Assembly: GCF_000743705.1 (NCBI RefSeq)
Contig: NZ_JQEZ01000005.1
Span: 62,001 to 126,000 of the forward strand
Direction of reading: 5' to 3'
Length of the DNA stretch: 64,000 bases
Source: Ruegeria halocynthiae
GTDB lineage: Bacteria > Pseudomonadota > Alphaproteobacteria > Rhodobacterales > Rhodobacteraceae
The notes below the pieces were generated by a model. The model was given only the letters and a program-made list of their open reading frames with translations, did not search any database and had not been told where the DNA came from. Positions 56,812 through 64,000 of this stretch are shown here, piece by piece. The position numbers and the translations under genes are program-made. Each line of letters starts with the position of its first letter. The first letter of the stretch is position 1.

Positions 56812-57735
56812 TTGAACCCGCTGCACCTCGCCGCCCGCCACGGGCCATATGTTCTGCTGGCGGGCCTTTTGGCAGGGTTGCTACTGCCAGGGTTGGCGCA
56901 ACCGATGCGGCCCTTGCTGCCCCCGATGGTGGTTTTGTTGCTGTTCGTCACCGTCCTGCGGATGGACCCTGCGGGAATACTTGGCTCGCTAAAAGAACTG
57001 CGCCACGTTGTGGCGGTGGTTCTTGGATTGCAGTTTGCCCTGCCGCTGGTGGTTCTGGGGGTCGGAACTGCGGGCGGATGGTCTGACAGCCCTGCCCTGT
57101 TTGCCTTGCTGGTGATGACCGCCGCGCCCTCAATCGCCGGAAGCCCGAACCTGTGCCGGATGATGGGTCAGCCATCAGAATTCGCGCTGCGCCTTTTGGT
57201 GGTCGGCACTGCGCTTTTGCCGCTGACAATGGCCCCGGTATTCTGGCTGGCCCCACAACTGGGCGGATTGGGCGCGGTTCTTTGGGCGGCGGCAAAGTTG
57301 CTGGCGACAATTCTGTTGTCGACCCTTGCCGCAATCCTCATCCGCAAATCCCTGCTGCGGACCCCGTCGCCCGGTTCTGAACGCAATCTGGACGGCCTGG
57401 CCAACATCACCCTCGCAGTGTTCGTAATCGGGTTGATGCCATCGGTCAGCGAGGCCATCCTGCAAACCCCGAACCGCGCGTTTTTCTGGATTGCCTTCGC
57501 CTGTGCGGTCAATTTCGGCACGCAGATCATCTGTTTCAGGCTGACCCGGTTTCGCCTGCCCGCCGCCATGGCGACGGCAGTGTCTTTGATCGTGGCAAAC
57601 CGCAATATCGCGCTGTTTTTCGTGGCCCTAGCGCCAGAGCTGACCGCGCCGATCATGGTGTTCATCGGGGCTTATCAGATCCCCATGTACCTGACCCCGC
57701 TGATGATGCGGCGCATGTACCGCGCGGCCCTTTAG
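56812..57735 (+). CDS. BASS-like (bile acid:Na+ symporter superfamily) membrane protein
   Basis: A 307-residue protein with about nine hydrophobic helices. ALLVMTAAPSIAGSPNLCRMMG and LIVANRNIALFFVALAPE resemble the crossover regions of SBF/BASS carriers. Start is TTG at 56812, 7 nt after dctM, so it is in the same operon. Having a second carrier beside a TRAP system suggests export of a product or uptake of a related acid. Convergent with the kinase gene, overlapping by 4 nt. Confidence 0.75.
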   Translation: MNPLHLAARHGPYVLLAGLLAGLLLPGLAQPMRPLLPPMVVLLLFVTVLRMDPAGILGSLKELRHVVAVVLGLQFALPLVVLGVGTAGGWSDSPALFALLVMTAAPSIAGSPNLCRMMGQPSEFALRLLVVGTALLPLTMAPVFWLAPQLGGLGAVLWAAAKLLATILLSTLAAILIRKSLLRTPSPGSERNLDGLANITLAVFVIGLMPSVSEAILQTPNRAFFWIAFACAVNFGTQIICFRLTRFRLPAAMATAVSLIVANRNIALFFVALAPELTAPIMVFIGAYQIPMYLTPLMMRRMYRAAL

Positions 57736-59051
57736 CGACCGATGATGATATCGGCGCAGAGGCCGCCCAGACGCTCGCTTTTACCCAGACGCAGGACGCC
57801 ACCATGCGCACGCGCGATATCGGCAACTATCGCAAGGCCCAAGCCCACGCCGCTGCCCTGATTCTGATTGCGGGCCGGATCAAGACGAGAGAAGGGCTTT
57901 ACAGCTTCGGTTCGTTGCTCGGGCGGAATACCCGGCCCGTCGTCTTCCACACGGATGCGCAGCGACTTGGGCGTCACCGACAGGCTGACGTCCGCGCGAT
58001 TGCCATATCTGACGGCATTGCCGATCAGGTTTTCCACGGCGCGACGAATGGCCGTGGGTCGCAACATCGCCGTCCCCTCACCCTCGACCCGGATCACATC
58101 CGCCGCATGTCCGGCCCGGCGCGCGTCCCTGACGATTTGGCGCAGCAGCACTTCGGGCTCGACCGGTTCCGGAGGGCCCTCGGCCGTGCCGCGCGAAAAA
58201 TCAAGAAACGCGTCCAGCAGCAACTGCATTTCATCAACGTCCTGCAGCATCGGCGCGGCGTCGTCCTCGGGCAGCATCGACAAGCCCAGTTTCAGACGCG
58301 TCAACGGGGTTCTCAGGTCATGACTGACGCCTGACAGCATCAGCGTGCGCTGCTCCATCTGCCGTTCGATCCGGGCGCGCATGTCCAGAAACGCGCTGCC
58401 GGCTGCGCGAACCTCGATGGCGCCGCCAGGCGAATACGGAACGGCCCTGCCCCGGCCAAATGCCTGGGCAGCATCCGCCAAACGCGTAATCGGACGCAGC
58501 TGATTGCGCATGTACAGAAAGGAAATCGTGGTCATGATGACCGCAAAGAACACCATGGTCACGATCAACTGATGCGGCGCTGTCGCGGACAGACGCCGCC
58601 GATCAAAGGTCAGTTGCAACGTGCCCAGATCCGTCTCGAGGTAAAGCCGCGCCTCGTGCCCGCTGGGCAGGGCAACAGCGACCAATTCAGGCAAACGCGC
58701 GCGCAGGTTCGCCTCGACCTGTGGCGCGATAAAATCATACCACCTGCGTGAACCGACCATCGGTTCTTCGTTTATTCCCAGAAACCGGACCTTCATCTCC
58801 AGTGCTACCAAGTCGGGCCGCACGGCCGCCAACGCCTGTTGCTGGGTTTCGGCCCCTTCCATAACCTCAACCACCAGGGCCACTTCGCGCGATGCCGCTT
58901 GGGTCATTTGCGCCGTGACGTCCTCAAGGTGCTTTTGAAGGAATGCGACCCCCACAACCAAAAGCAGGGCGATCACTGGCAGAACCAGAATCAAAGCCGC
59001 CCGGGCATACAGGCTGCGCGGCATATAGGGTTTGAGCCATTGCGTGGACAT
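57732..59051 (-). CDS. Orphan sensor histidine kinase (EnvZ-like)
   Basis: A 439-residue kinase: membrane segment at about 17-38, periplasmic part to about 160, second helix about 162-182, HAMP, then H-box with H244 (VSHDLRTPLTRLKL), N-box NLIGNAVRYG, G1 DDGPGIP and G2 GVGLGLAI. The layout is EnvZ-like. No response regulator gene is adjacent. Its signal is unknown. Divergent from the MBL gene. Confidence 0.88.
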   Translation of the reverse strand: MSTQWLKPYMPRSLYARAALILVLPVIALLLVVGVAFLQKHLEDVTAQMTQAASREVALVVEVMEGAETQQQALAAVRPDLVALEMKVRFLGINEEPMVGSRRWYDFIAPQVEANLRARLPELVAVALPSGHEARLYLETDLGTLQLTFDRRRLSATAPHQLIVTMVFFAVIMTTISFLYMRNQLRPITRLADAAQAFGRGRAVPYSPGGAIEVRAAGSAFLDMRARIERQMEQRTLMLSGVSHDLRTPLTRLKLGLSMLPEDDAAPMLQDVDEMQLLLDAFLDFSRGTAEGPPEPVEPEVLLRQIVRDARRAGHAADVIRVEGEGTAMLRPTAIRRAVENLIGNAVRYGNRADVSLSVTPKSLRIRVEDDGPGIPPEQRTEAVKPFSRLDPARNQNQGSGVGLGLAIVADIARAHGGVLRLGKSERLGGLCADIIIGR

Positions 59052-59095
59052 GCGCTAAACCTAACGGGCTGTTACGACAAGAGAAAGAGCACAGA

Positions 59096-60010
59096 ATGCA
59101 GGCCCCCGACAATTTCAACCCAACGCCCGGCAAAGCCGTTGAACTGCAACCCGGCCTTCGTCGTATTCTGGCCCCGAATCCGTCGCCTATGACCTATCGC
59201 GGAACCAATACCTATCTGCTGGGTGAACGCGACCTTGCGGTAATAGATCCCGGCCCATTGCTGGACGATCATTTAAGCGCGATTCTGTCGGCGGTACAGC
59301 CCGGCCAGCGCATAAGCCATATCATCGTGACGCACAGCCATCTGGATCACTCGCCTCTGGCTGCGCCGCTGTCGAAACAAACCGGCGCACCGGTGCTGGC
59401 CTTTGGCGGCCCGATCGCAGGGCGCAGTGCCGTAATGACCACGCTGGCGCAACGGGGCCTTGCGGGGGGCGGCGAAGGCATCGATACGGCGTTTCGTCCC
59501 GATATCGAGGTCGCGGATGGAGAAATGATACCCGGTGACGACTGGCAGCTTGAGGTGATTCACACGCCCGGTCATCTGGGAAACCACATCGCTTTGGCAT
59601 GGGATGACACATGTTTTACCGCAGATCACGTTATGGGCTGGGCAAGCTCGCTTGTGTCGCCGCCAGACGGCGACCTGACCGATTTCATGAACGCCTGCCA
59701 CAGGCTGCGCGCGCGTGGTTGGTCAGTGTTTCACGCGGGCCATGGCGCGCCGATTACCGATCCTGCCGGGCGACTGGATTGGCTGATCAACCACCGCCTG
59801 ACACGCGAAGCGCAGATTCTGGCCGCCCTTAGCGAAAAACCCGGCACGGCTCGAACTCTTGCCGAACGCATCTACACGGACACGCCCTCCGCCTTACTGC
59901 CCGCAGCCGAAAGAAACGTATTCGCGCATCTGGTTGATCTGACAGGAAAATCACAAGTCGGCTGCGACCGGGAACTGTCGGTGAACGCGCAATTTTTCCG
60001 GCTCTCCTAA
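59096..60010 (+). CDS. MBL-fold metallo-hydrolase (LACTB2-like)
   Basis: The 304-residue protein has the metallo-beta-lactamase fold with THSHLDHS (HxHxDH), HTPGHLGNHIALAW, ADHVMGW and FHAGHG metal ligands, and a winged-helix-like C-terminus. It is like LACTB2-type hydrolases, some of which are endoribonucleases; substrate here is unknown. Starts at ATG 59096. Confidence 0.87.
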   Translation: MQAPDNFNPTPGKAVELQPGLRRILAPNPSPMTYRGTNTYLLGERDLAVIDPGPLLDDHLSAILSAVQPGQRISHIIVTHSHLDHSPLAAPLSKQTGAPVLAFGGPIAGRSAVMTTLAQRGLAGGGEGIDTAFRPDIEVADGEMIPGDDWQLEVIHTPGHLGNHIALAWDDTCFTADHVMGWASSLVSPPDGDLTDFMNACHRLRARGWSVFHAGHGAPITDPAGRLDWLINHRLTREAQILAALSEKPGTARTLAERIYTDTPSALLPAAERNVFAHLVDLTGKSQVGCDRELSVNAQFFRLS

Positions 60011-60048
60011 AACGCAGGAACTTTTTTGCGAAAACGTTGCTTTCCCCT

Positions 60049-60077
60049 CTGGACGGCAAAAATACGGGTTGTTATAC
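60049..60077 (+). promoter_or_regulatory. Promoter of first tRNA-Asn
   Basis: CTGGAC (60049-60054), 17-nt spacer, TTATAC (60072-60077), about 10 nt before the tRNA. The same arrangement recurs at the second copy. Confidence 0.7.
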
Positions 60078-60087
60078 GCCCCTCAGT

Positions 60088-60162
60088 TCCGGCGTAGCTC
60101 AGCGGTAGAGCAGTTGACTGTTAATCAATTGGTCGTAGGTTCGATCCCTACCGCCGGAGCCA
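60088..60162 (+). tRNA. tRNA-Asn (GTT), copy 1
   Basis: Cloverleaf with acceptor TCCGGCG, anticodon loop CTGTTAA (GTT), T-arm GTAGGTTCGATCCCTAC and encoded CCA. Identical in all 75 bases to the second copy 203 bp downstream. Confidence 0.97.
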
Positions 60163-60249
60163 ATTTTCCCTAAAATCACCACCTTACAGAAAGCTGATTT
60201 GCTTATCGCACGCGGCACGAGATTTTTCGTCGAAAAATCTTTTCTTCCT

Positions 60250-60278
60250 CTGGACGCCGCAGATTCAGGTTGCTATAC
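60250..60278 (+). promoter_or_regulatory. Promoter of second tRNA-Asn
   Basis: CTGGAC (60250-60255), 17-nt spacer, CTATAC (60273-60278). It is a near copy of the first tRNA promoter and fits the duplicated unit. Confidence 0.7.
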
Positions 60279-60290
60279 GGCGCGAACCGT

Positions 60291-60365
60291 TCCGGCGTAG
60301 CTCAGCGGTAGAGCAGTTGACTGTTAATCAATTGGTCGTAGGTTCGATCCCTACCGCCGGAGCCA
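60291..60365 (+). tRNA. tRNA-Asn (GTT), copy 2
   Basis: Identical to copy 1, with its own promoter. The two form a tandem duplication of gene and promoter. Confidence 0.97.
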
Positions 60366-60434
60366 TTTCCAACTTTTCCTTCGGGCCCGCGAAAACGTGA
60401 GCCTCTTTCCGCCCGAAATGGATGTGAAGCCCAC

Positions 60435-62054
60435 CTATCCGCTTAGTATTTCATTAAAATCAGCCCGCAAGTTCCGCTTGAGGACTTTGCCCGTGGCGTT
60501 CAGCGGCAAGGCATCAATGAATACGACCTTGTCCGGAATTTGCCACTTGGCGATCTTACCTTCAAAGAACGCCAGCAACTCACCTTCGCTTGGGTTCTCA
60601 CCCTCGGCCTTGACTGCGACCAAAAGCGGGCGTTCGTCCCATTTTGGATGCGGCACGCCAACCACGGCCGCCGAGGCCAGTTTGGGATGCGCGACAGCAA
60701 TGTTCTCCAACTCGACCGAGCTGATCCACTCACCTCCGGACTTGATAATATCCTTGGATCGGTCACGGATGGTCATGTACCCATCCGGGTCCAGAGTGGC
60801 CACATCCCCGGTGGCGAACCAGCCGTCCTGCAAAATATCCTGTTCCTGCATCAGGAAATAGCGGTCCAATACCCAATGCCCCCGCACCATAAGATCACCC
60901 TGGGTTTCACCGTCGTGCGGCAAGTCGTTGCCATCGTCGTCGACGATTTTCAACTCTACCCCATAGCAGGGGCGTCCCTGACTTTCCCGTAACTTATGCT
61001 GATCTTCAAGCGGCAGCGCCCGATGTTTGGCCAGGGGATGATTTGCTGTTCCCAACGGGCTCATCTCGCTCATCCCCCAGGCGTGGACGGTATCGACGCC
61101 ATAGGATTCGCGAAAGGTTTCAATCATCGAAGGCGGGCACGCCGCGCCGCCAATCACCGTACGTTGCAGGCTGGCAAGTTTGCTACCCGACGACGCGGCG
61201 TAGTTCAGCAAACCCTGCCAGATCGTCGGCACCCCCATGGCCAGGGTGACCCCATAAGTGTCGATCAGCTTGACCAACGCCTCGCCATGCAGATCCGGCC
61301 CCGGCAAAATCATGCGTGACCCCGACATAGGGCAAGCATAGGGCGATCCCCACGCGTTTACATGGAACATCGGAACCACCGGCATCACGACGTCCATGGC
61401 CGAAAACCCGATGACGTCCCGGCTGTTGGATGCGAAACTGTGCAGAACGGTTGAGCGATGGGAATACAACACGCCCTTGGGATTGCCCGTCGTGCCCGAT
61501 GTGTAACACAGGCTTGAGGCGGTATTCTCATCGAAGCTGGGCCACTGGAACCCGGCGTCCCCGGTTTCAATCAGGTCATCAAAGAACTGCACACCCGGTA
61601 TTTGCGAAACAGCATCGTCATTTCGGGGCCCCATCAGCACAAAATGCCGAACTTCTGTCAGATGTTCCTGCAGCGCCGCGACAAGCGGAATAAAGGTTGC
61701 GTCAAAAAACAGAACCCGATCCTGCGCATGGTTGATGATATATGTCAGCTGTTCAGGAAACAGGCGTGGATTGATTGTGTGGCATACAAAGCCTGCCCCC
61801 GAGGTGGCAAAGTAAATTTCAAGATGCCGCCTGTTGTTCCAGGCCAACGTGCCGATCCGGTCCTGCGGCTCTAACCCAAGTTTGGTCAGGGCAGACGCCA
61901 GCTTTCGCGCATTGCCTGCGATCTGCGACCAGTTGGTTTCTGTCACGAACCCATCGGTTTCGACCGAGATGATCTCGGTCTGGCCATGATAGCGATCGGC
62001 GTGTTCTATCAGCGACGAGATCAGCAGCGGCTGCGTCATCATCTGTCCCAGCAT
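60435..62054 (-). CDS. Acyl-CoA synthetase (long-chain fatty acid-CoA ligase family)
   Basis: The 539-residue adenylate-forming enzyme activates a fatty or other carboxylic acid to its CoA thioester. The AMP-binding motif is LCYTSGTTGNPKGVLYSH; later motifs include HAWGMSEMSPLG, and the GWFATGDVATLDPDGYMTIRDRSKDIIKSGGEW hinge, with the acyl-adenylate/CoA lysine in KVLKRNLR. ATG 62054 has GGAGG six bases upstream, while a nearer ATG is too close to that site. A palindrome sits in its promoter. Confidence 0.9.
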   Translation of the reverse strand: MLGQMMTQPLLISSLIEHADRYHGQTEIISVETDGFVTETNWSQIAGNARKLASALTKLGLEPQDRIGTLAWNNRRHLEIYFATSGAGFVCHTINPRLFPEQLTYIINHAQDRVLFFDATFIPLVAALQEHLTEVRHFVLMGPRNDDAVSQIPGVQFFDDLIETGDAGFQWPSFDENTASSLCYTSGTTGNPKGVLYSHRSTVLHSFASNSRDVIGFSAMDVVMPVVPMFHVNAWGSPYACPMSGSRMILPGPDLHGEALVKLIDTYGVTLAMGVPTIWQGLLNYAASSGSKLASLQRTVIGGAACPPSMIETFRESYGVDTVHAWGMSEMSPLGTANHPLAKHRALPLEDQHKLRESQGRPCYGVELKIVDDDGNDLPHDGETQGDLMVRGHWVLDRYFLMQEQDILQDGWFATGDVATLDPDGYMTIRDRSKDIIKSGGEWISSVELENIAVAHPKLASAAVVGVPHPKWDERPLLVAVKAEGENPSEGELLAFFEGKIAKWQIPDKVVFIDALPLNATGKVLKRNLRADFNEILSG

Positions 62055-62128
62055 GGACATCCTCCTTTTGGCAGCACCGCCCGGGGTTGGCGGCACCATT
62101 CCTCAGGTCGAACCCTGCCAATCATTTA

Positions 62129-62141
62129 ATTGTCTGACAAT
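62129..62141. promoter_or_regulatory. 13-bp palindrome upstream of the acyl-CoA synthetase gene
   Basis: ATTGTC-T-GACAAT, a perfect dyad about 75 bp before the start. It could be an operator for a TetR- or GntR-type fatty-acid regulator. Confidence 0.45.
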
Positions 62142-62188
62142 AAGAGAATGCGCCTTGCCCCTTCGGTAAGTCAGAATTTATTGCGGGC

Positions 62189-63799
62189 TTAGATTCGGTG
62201 GCGCATCACATAGGCGACCAGCGCCGCGGTCGAGCCATCCTTGGTATCGGCGCTAACCTCACCATCCACAATCGGACCAAGCGAGGTTGCCAGTTCCTTG
62301 CCCAGTTCAACACCCCATTGGTCAAACGAATTGATCCCCAGCAAGACACCTTCGACAAACACCCGATGTTCATAAAGGGCGATGATCTGCCCCAGAACAA
62401 ACGGTGTGAGTTTGGGATAGATCAGGGTCGTGGACGGCCTATTGCCTGGGAACACACGGTGGCGTGCCTGGCGTTCCAATTCGTCCCTCTGCAAACCCTG
62501 ATCAGCCATGCGCTGCCGCGCTTCGCTAAGGGAACGTCCCCGCATCAATGCCTCGGACTGGGCTAGACAGTTGGCCAGCAACAGGCGGTGGTGATGGGCC
62601 AGTTCGGGCTCGTGCCCCTCAGCCGCGACCAGGAATTCACAGGGGATCACATCTGTGCCCTGGTGGATCAGTTGGTAAAAGGCGTGCTGACCATTGGTGC
62701 CGGGTTCGCCCCAAACGACAGGGCCGGATGGATACGGCAGAGAGCTGCCATCCATCGCAACAGATTTGCCGTTCGATTCCATTTCCAGTTGCTGCAAATA
62801 TGCAGGCAACCGCAACAACCGCTGATCATACGGCAGCACCGTGCGGCTGGACCGACCAAGAACCTGCCGATGCCAAATGCCAACCAGCGCCAACATAACT
62901 GGCATATTCTCAGACCATTCGGCGGCCCGGAAATGCACGTCCATCGCCTGCCCGCCGCGCAGAAACGCGTCAAAGGCATTTGATCCGACCGCGATCATGA
63001 CCGGCAAACCCACCGGTCCCCAAACCGAATATCGCCCGCCGACCCAATTGGCGAAGCCAAAAACGCGATCCTCGGGGATGCCGAACGCCAGCGTCTTGTC
63101 CAGCGCGCTGGATACTGCGGCAAACTGCCTGGACGGATCACCACCGCCTTCTGTCATCCAGGCCCGCGCGGTCCGGGCATTGGTCATGGTTTCAATTGTT
63201 GTAAAGGTCTTGGATGCAACGATCACCAGCGTCCGCGTCGGATCAAGCGGGCGCAGAACGTCCGCGATATGCGCGCCATCCACATTCGAGACGAAATGCA
63301 GCCTTGGCCCGTCATGATAGGGTGCCAACGCGTGTGTTGCCATAACGGGGCCAAGATCAGACCCGCCGATGCCGATGTTCACCACATCGGTAAAGCTGCC
63401 CCCTGCCCCGGTGATCGCGCCGCCGCGCAATTCTTCGGCAAAAACCCGCATCCGTTGCAGCGTGTCCAGAACATCGGGCATGACGTCCAGCCCGTCGACC
63501 TCAACCCGGCCGCCATCCAGATTTCGCAGCGCGGTGTGCAAAACGGCGCGATTTTCGGTTTCGTTGATCTTGGCACCGTCAAACATCGCGGCGCGGCGCT
63601 CGTCCAATCCGACTTCGTCACACAGTTGGATCAGGGCATTGCGAACCCGCTGGTCGATTTGGGTTTTCGAGTAATCAAGCAGCAGATCCCCCGTCGAGGC
63701 TGAAAAACTCTGCGCCCGGTCGGGGGTGCTTTCGAACAGCTCCAGAATGCTTTGGTTTTGGCTGTCCGACGCCAAGGATTTGAGGGTTTCAAACCGCAT
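62189..63799 (-). CDS. pgi: Glucose-6-phosphate isomerase
   Basis: The 536-residue enzyme interconverts glucose-6-P and fructose-6-P. Motifs: [25 protein letters not shown] region, [20 protein letters not shown] (SIS/PGI signature), [18 protein letters not shown] and [19 protein letters not shown] 63799 follows the pgl stop by 5 nt, so pgl-pgi form an operon, as in Entner-Doudoroff gene clusters (with zwf expected upstream, outside the window). Confidence 0.96.
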   Translation of the reverse strand: MRFETLKSLASDSQNQSILELFESTPDRAQSFSASTGDLLLDYSKTQIDQRVRNALIQLCDEVGLDERRAAMFDGAKINETENRAVLHTALRNLDGGRVEVDGLDVMPDVLDTLQRMRVFAEELRGGAITGAGGSFTDVVNIGIGGSDLGPVMATHALAPYHDGPRLHFVSNVDGAHIADVLRPLDPTRTLVIVASKTFTTIETMTNARTARAWMTEGGGDPSRQFAAVSSALDKTLAFGIPEDRVFGFANWVGGRYSVWGPVGLPVMIAVGSNAFDAFLRGGQAMDVHFRAAEWSENMPVMLALVGIWHRQVLGRSSRTVLPYDQRLLRLPAYLQQLEMESNGKSVAMDGSSLPYPSGPVVWGEPGTNGQHAFYQLIHQGTDVIPCEFLVAAEGHEPELAHHHRLLLANCLAQSEALMRGRSLSEARQRMADQGLQRDELERQARHRVFPGNRPSTTLIYPKLTPFVLGQIIALYEHRVFVEGVLLGINSFDQWGVELGKELATSLGPIVDGEVSADTKDGSTAALVAYVMRHRI

Positions 63800-63804
63800 A
63801 ATCG

Positions 63805-64000
63805 TCATTCCGCCCAATGTACTGTCATGCCACTTAGAACGGCGGCGATTGGTGCCTCTTCGGGTGGCAGGGACATTGCGCGGTTCAGCGCGTCCCGTTT
63901 CGCTGCGCCATACACGATCAGATGTTTCGACAGCGCCCCGTCCAAGACCGGCGCGGTAAGGGTAATGCGCGCCTCGGGCTGAACCTCGGGCCGCGCGACC
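63805..64000 (-). CDS. pgl: 6-phosphogluconolactonase (C-terminal part)
   Basis: The window ends inside this gene. The last 64 residues include [20 protein letters not shown] and a C-terminus that ends TVHWAE, matching the end of Pgl, which hydrolyses 6-phosphogluconolactone. Its stop (63805-63807) lies just before pgi. The 5' end is outside the window. Confidence 0.82.
   Translation of the reverse strand, partial: VARPEVQPEARITLTAPVLDGALSKHLIVYGAAKRDALNRAMSLPPEEAPIAAVLSGMTVHWAE

Overview
The window reads as chromosomal DNA of an alphaproteobacterium of the family Rhodobacteraceae, most likely a marine Roseobacter-group organism related to Ruegeria. The basis is inference from gene content and style: mostly high GC, a LexA gene preceded by the alphaproteobacterial GAAC-N7-GAAC operator, an adenosylcobalamin-dependent ribonucleotide reductase (NrdJ) as the only ribonucleotide reductase in view, citramalate synthase, a TRAP transporter, a non-pyrrolysine MttB-family methyltransferase, a corrinoid protein paired with a DUF1638 protein, and many ATGA/GTGA start-stop overlaps. 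There is no insertion sequence, prophage, CRISPR array or rRNA operon. The DNA is mostly core genome plus one catabolic accessory block.

Layout. 1-13.2 kb: end of a membrane-protein operon, tRNA-Leu(CAA), a DedA/YqaA membrane protein with DsbB, an HNH nuclease, an RluE-like pseudouridine synthase, a VOC protein, a tight minus-strand operon (AlkA glycosylase, carboxylesterase, GNAT, YgiN-like monooxygenase), an MFS transporter, and a minus-strand chain cysS-cimA-phytoene-synthase-like gene (the last resembles NDUFAF6-type proteins). Then a YjbR protein, an aminotransferase and a small outer-membrane barrel. 13.2-20.6 kb: mttB, an EF-hand protein, a 6S RNA gene, and nrdJ followed upstream by a structured 530-bp gene-free region. 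20.6-28.5 kb: tRNA-Pro(TGG), DUF192, double cold-shock protein, pdxH, fabI, gpt, an aminotransferase, a PpiD-type foldase and trpE. 28.6-40 kb: polysaccharide deacetylase, trpG-trpD-trpC-moaC-moeA, lexA, comEC, gltX and gltA. 40-47.1 kb: an SOS-box-preceded radical SAM gene, corrinoid protein, DUF1638, sufE, a lipoprotein, purM-purN-rnd and a CAT-anticodon tRNA.

47.2-57.7 kb is the most accessory-looking part. It holds an Asp/Glu-racemase-family enzyme and FCD-GntR regulator divergent from a thiamine-diphosphate enzyme, then a LysR regulator divergent from an enolase-superfamily enzyme, a DadA-like FAD oxidase, a complete DctPQM TRAP transporter and a BASS-like carrier. Read together it suggests uptake of an amino-acid-like or carboxylate solute, epimerisation or elimination, oxidation to a 2-oxo acid, and decarboxylation. 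The substrate is not identifiable from sequence. 57.7-64 kb: an orphan sensor kinase, an MBL-fold hydrolase, two identical tRNA-Asn genes with near-identical promoters, an acyl-CoA synthetase, pgi and the end of pgl (Entner-Doudoroff/upper sugar metabolism).

Main points for a second look: the catabolic block; cobalamin-linked genes (mttB, nrdJ, corrinoid protein with DUF1638); 6S RNA lying antisense to the nrdJ 3' region; a cysS gene whose 3' third drops to about 42-47% GC; and two LexA boxes, one at lexA and one at the radical SAM gene.
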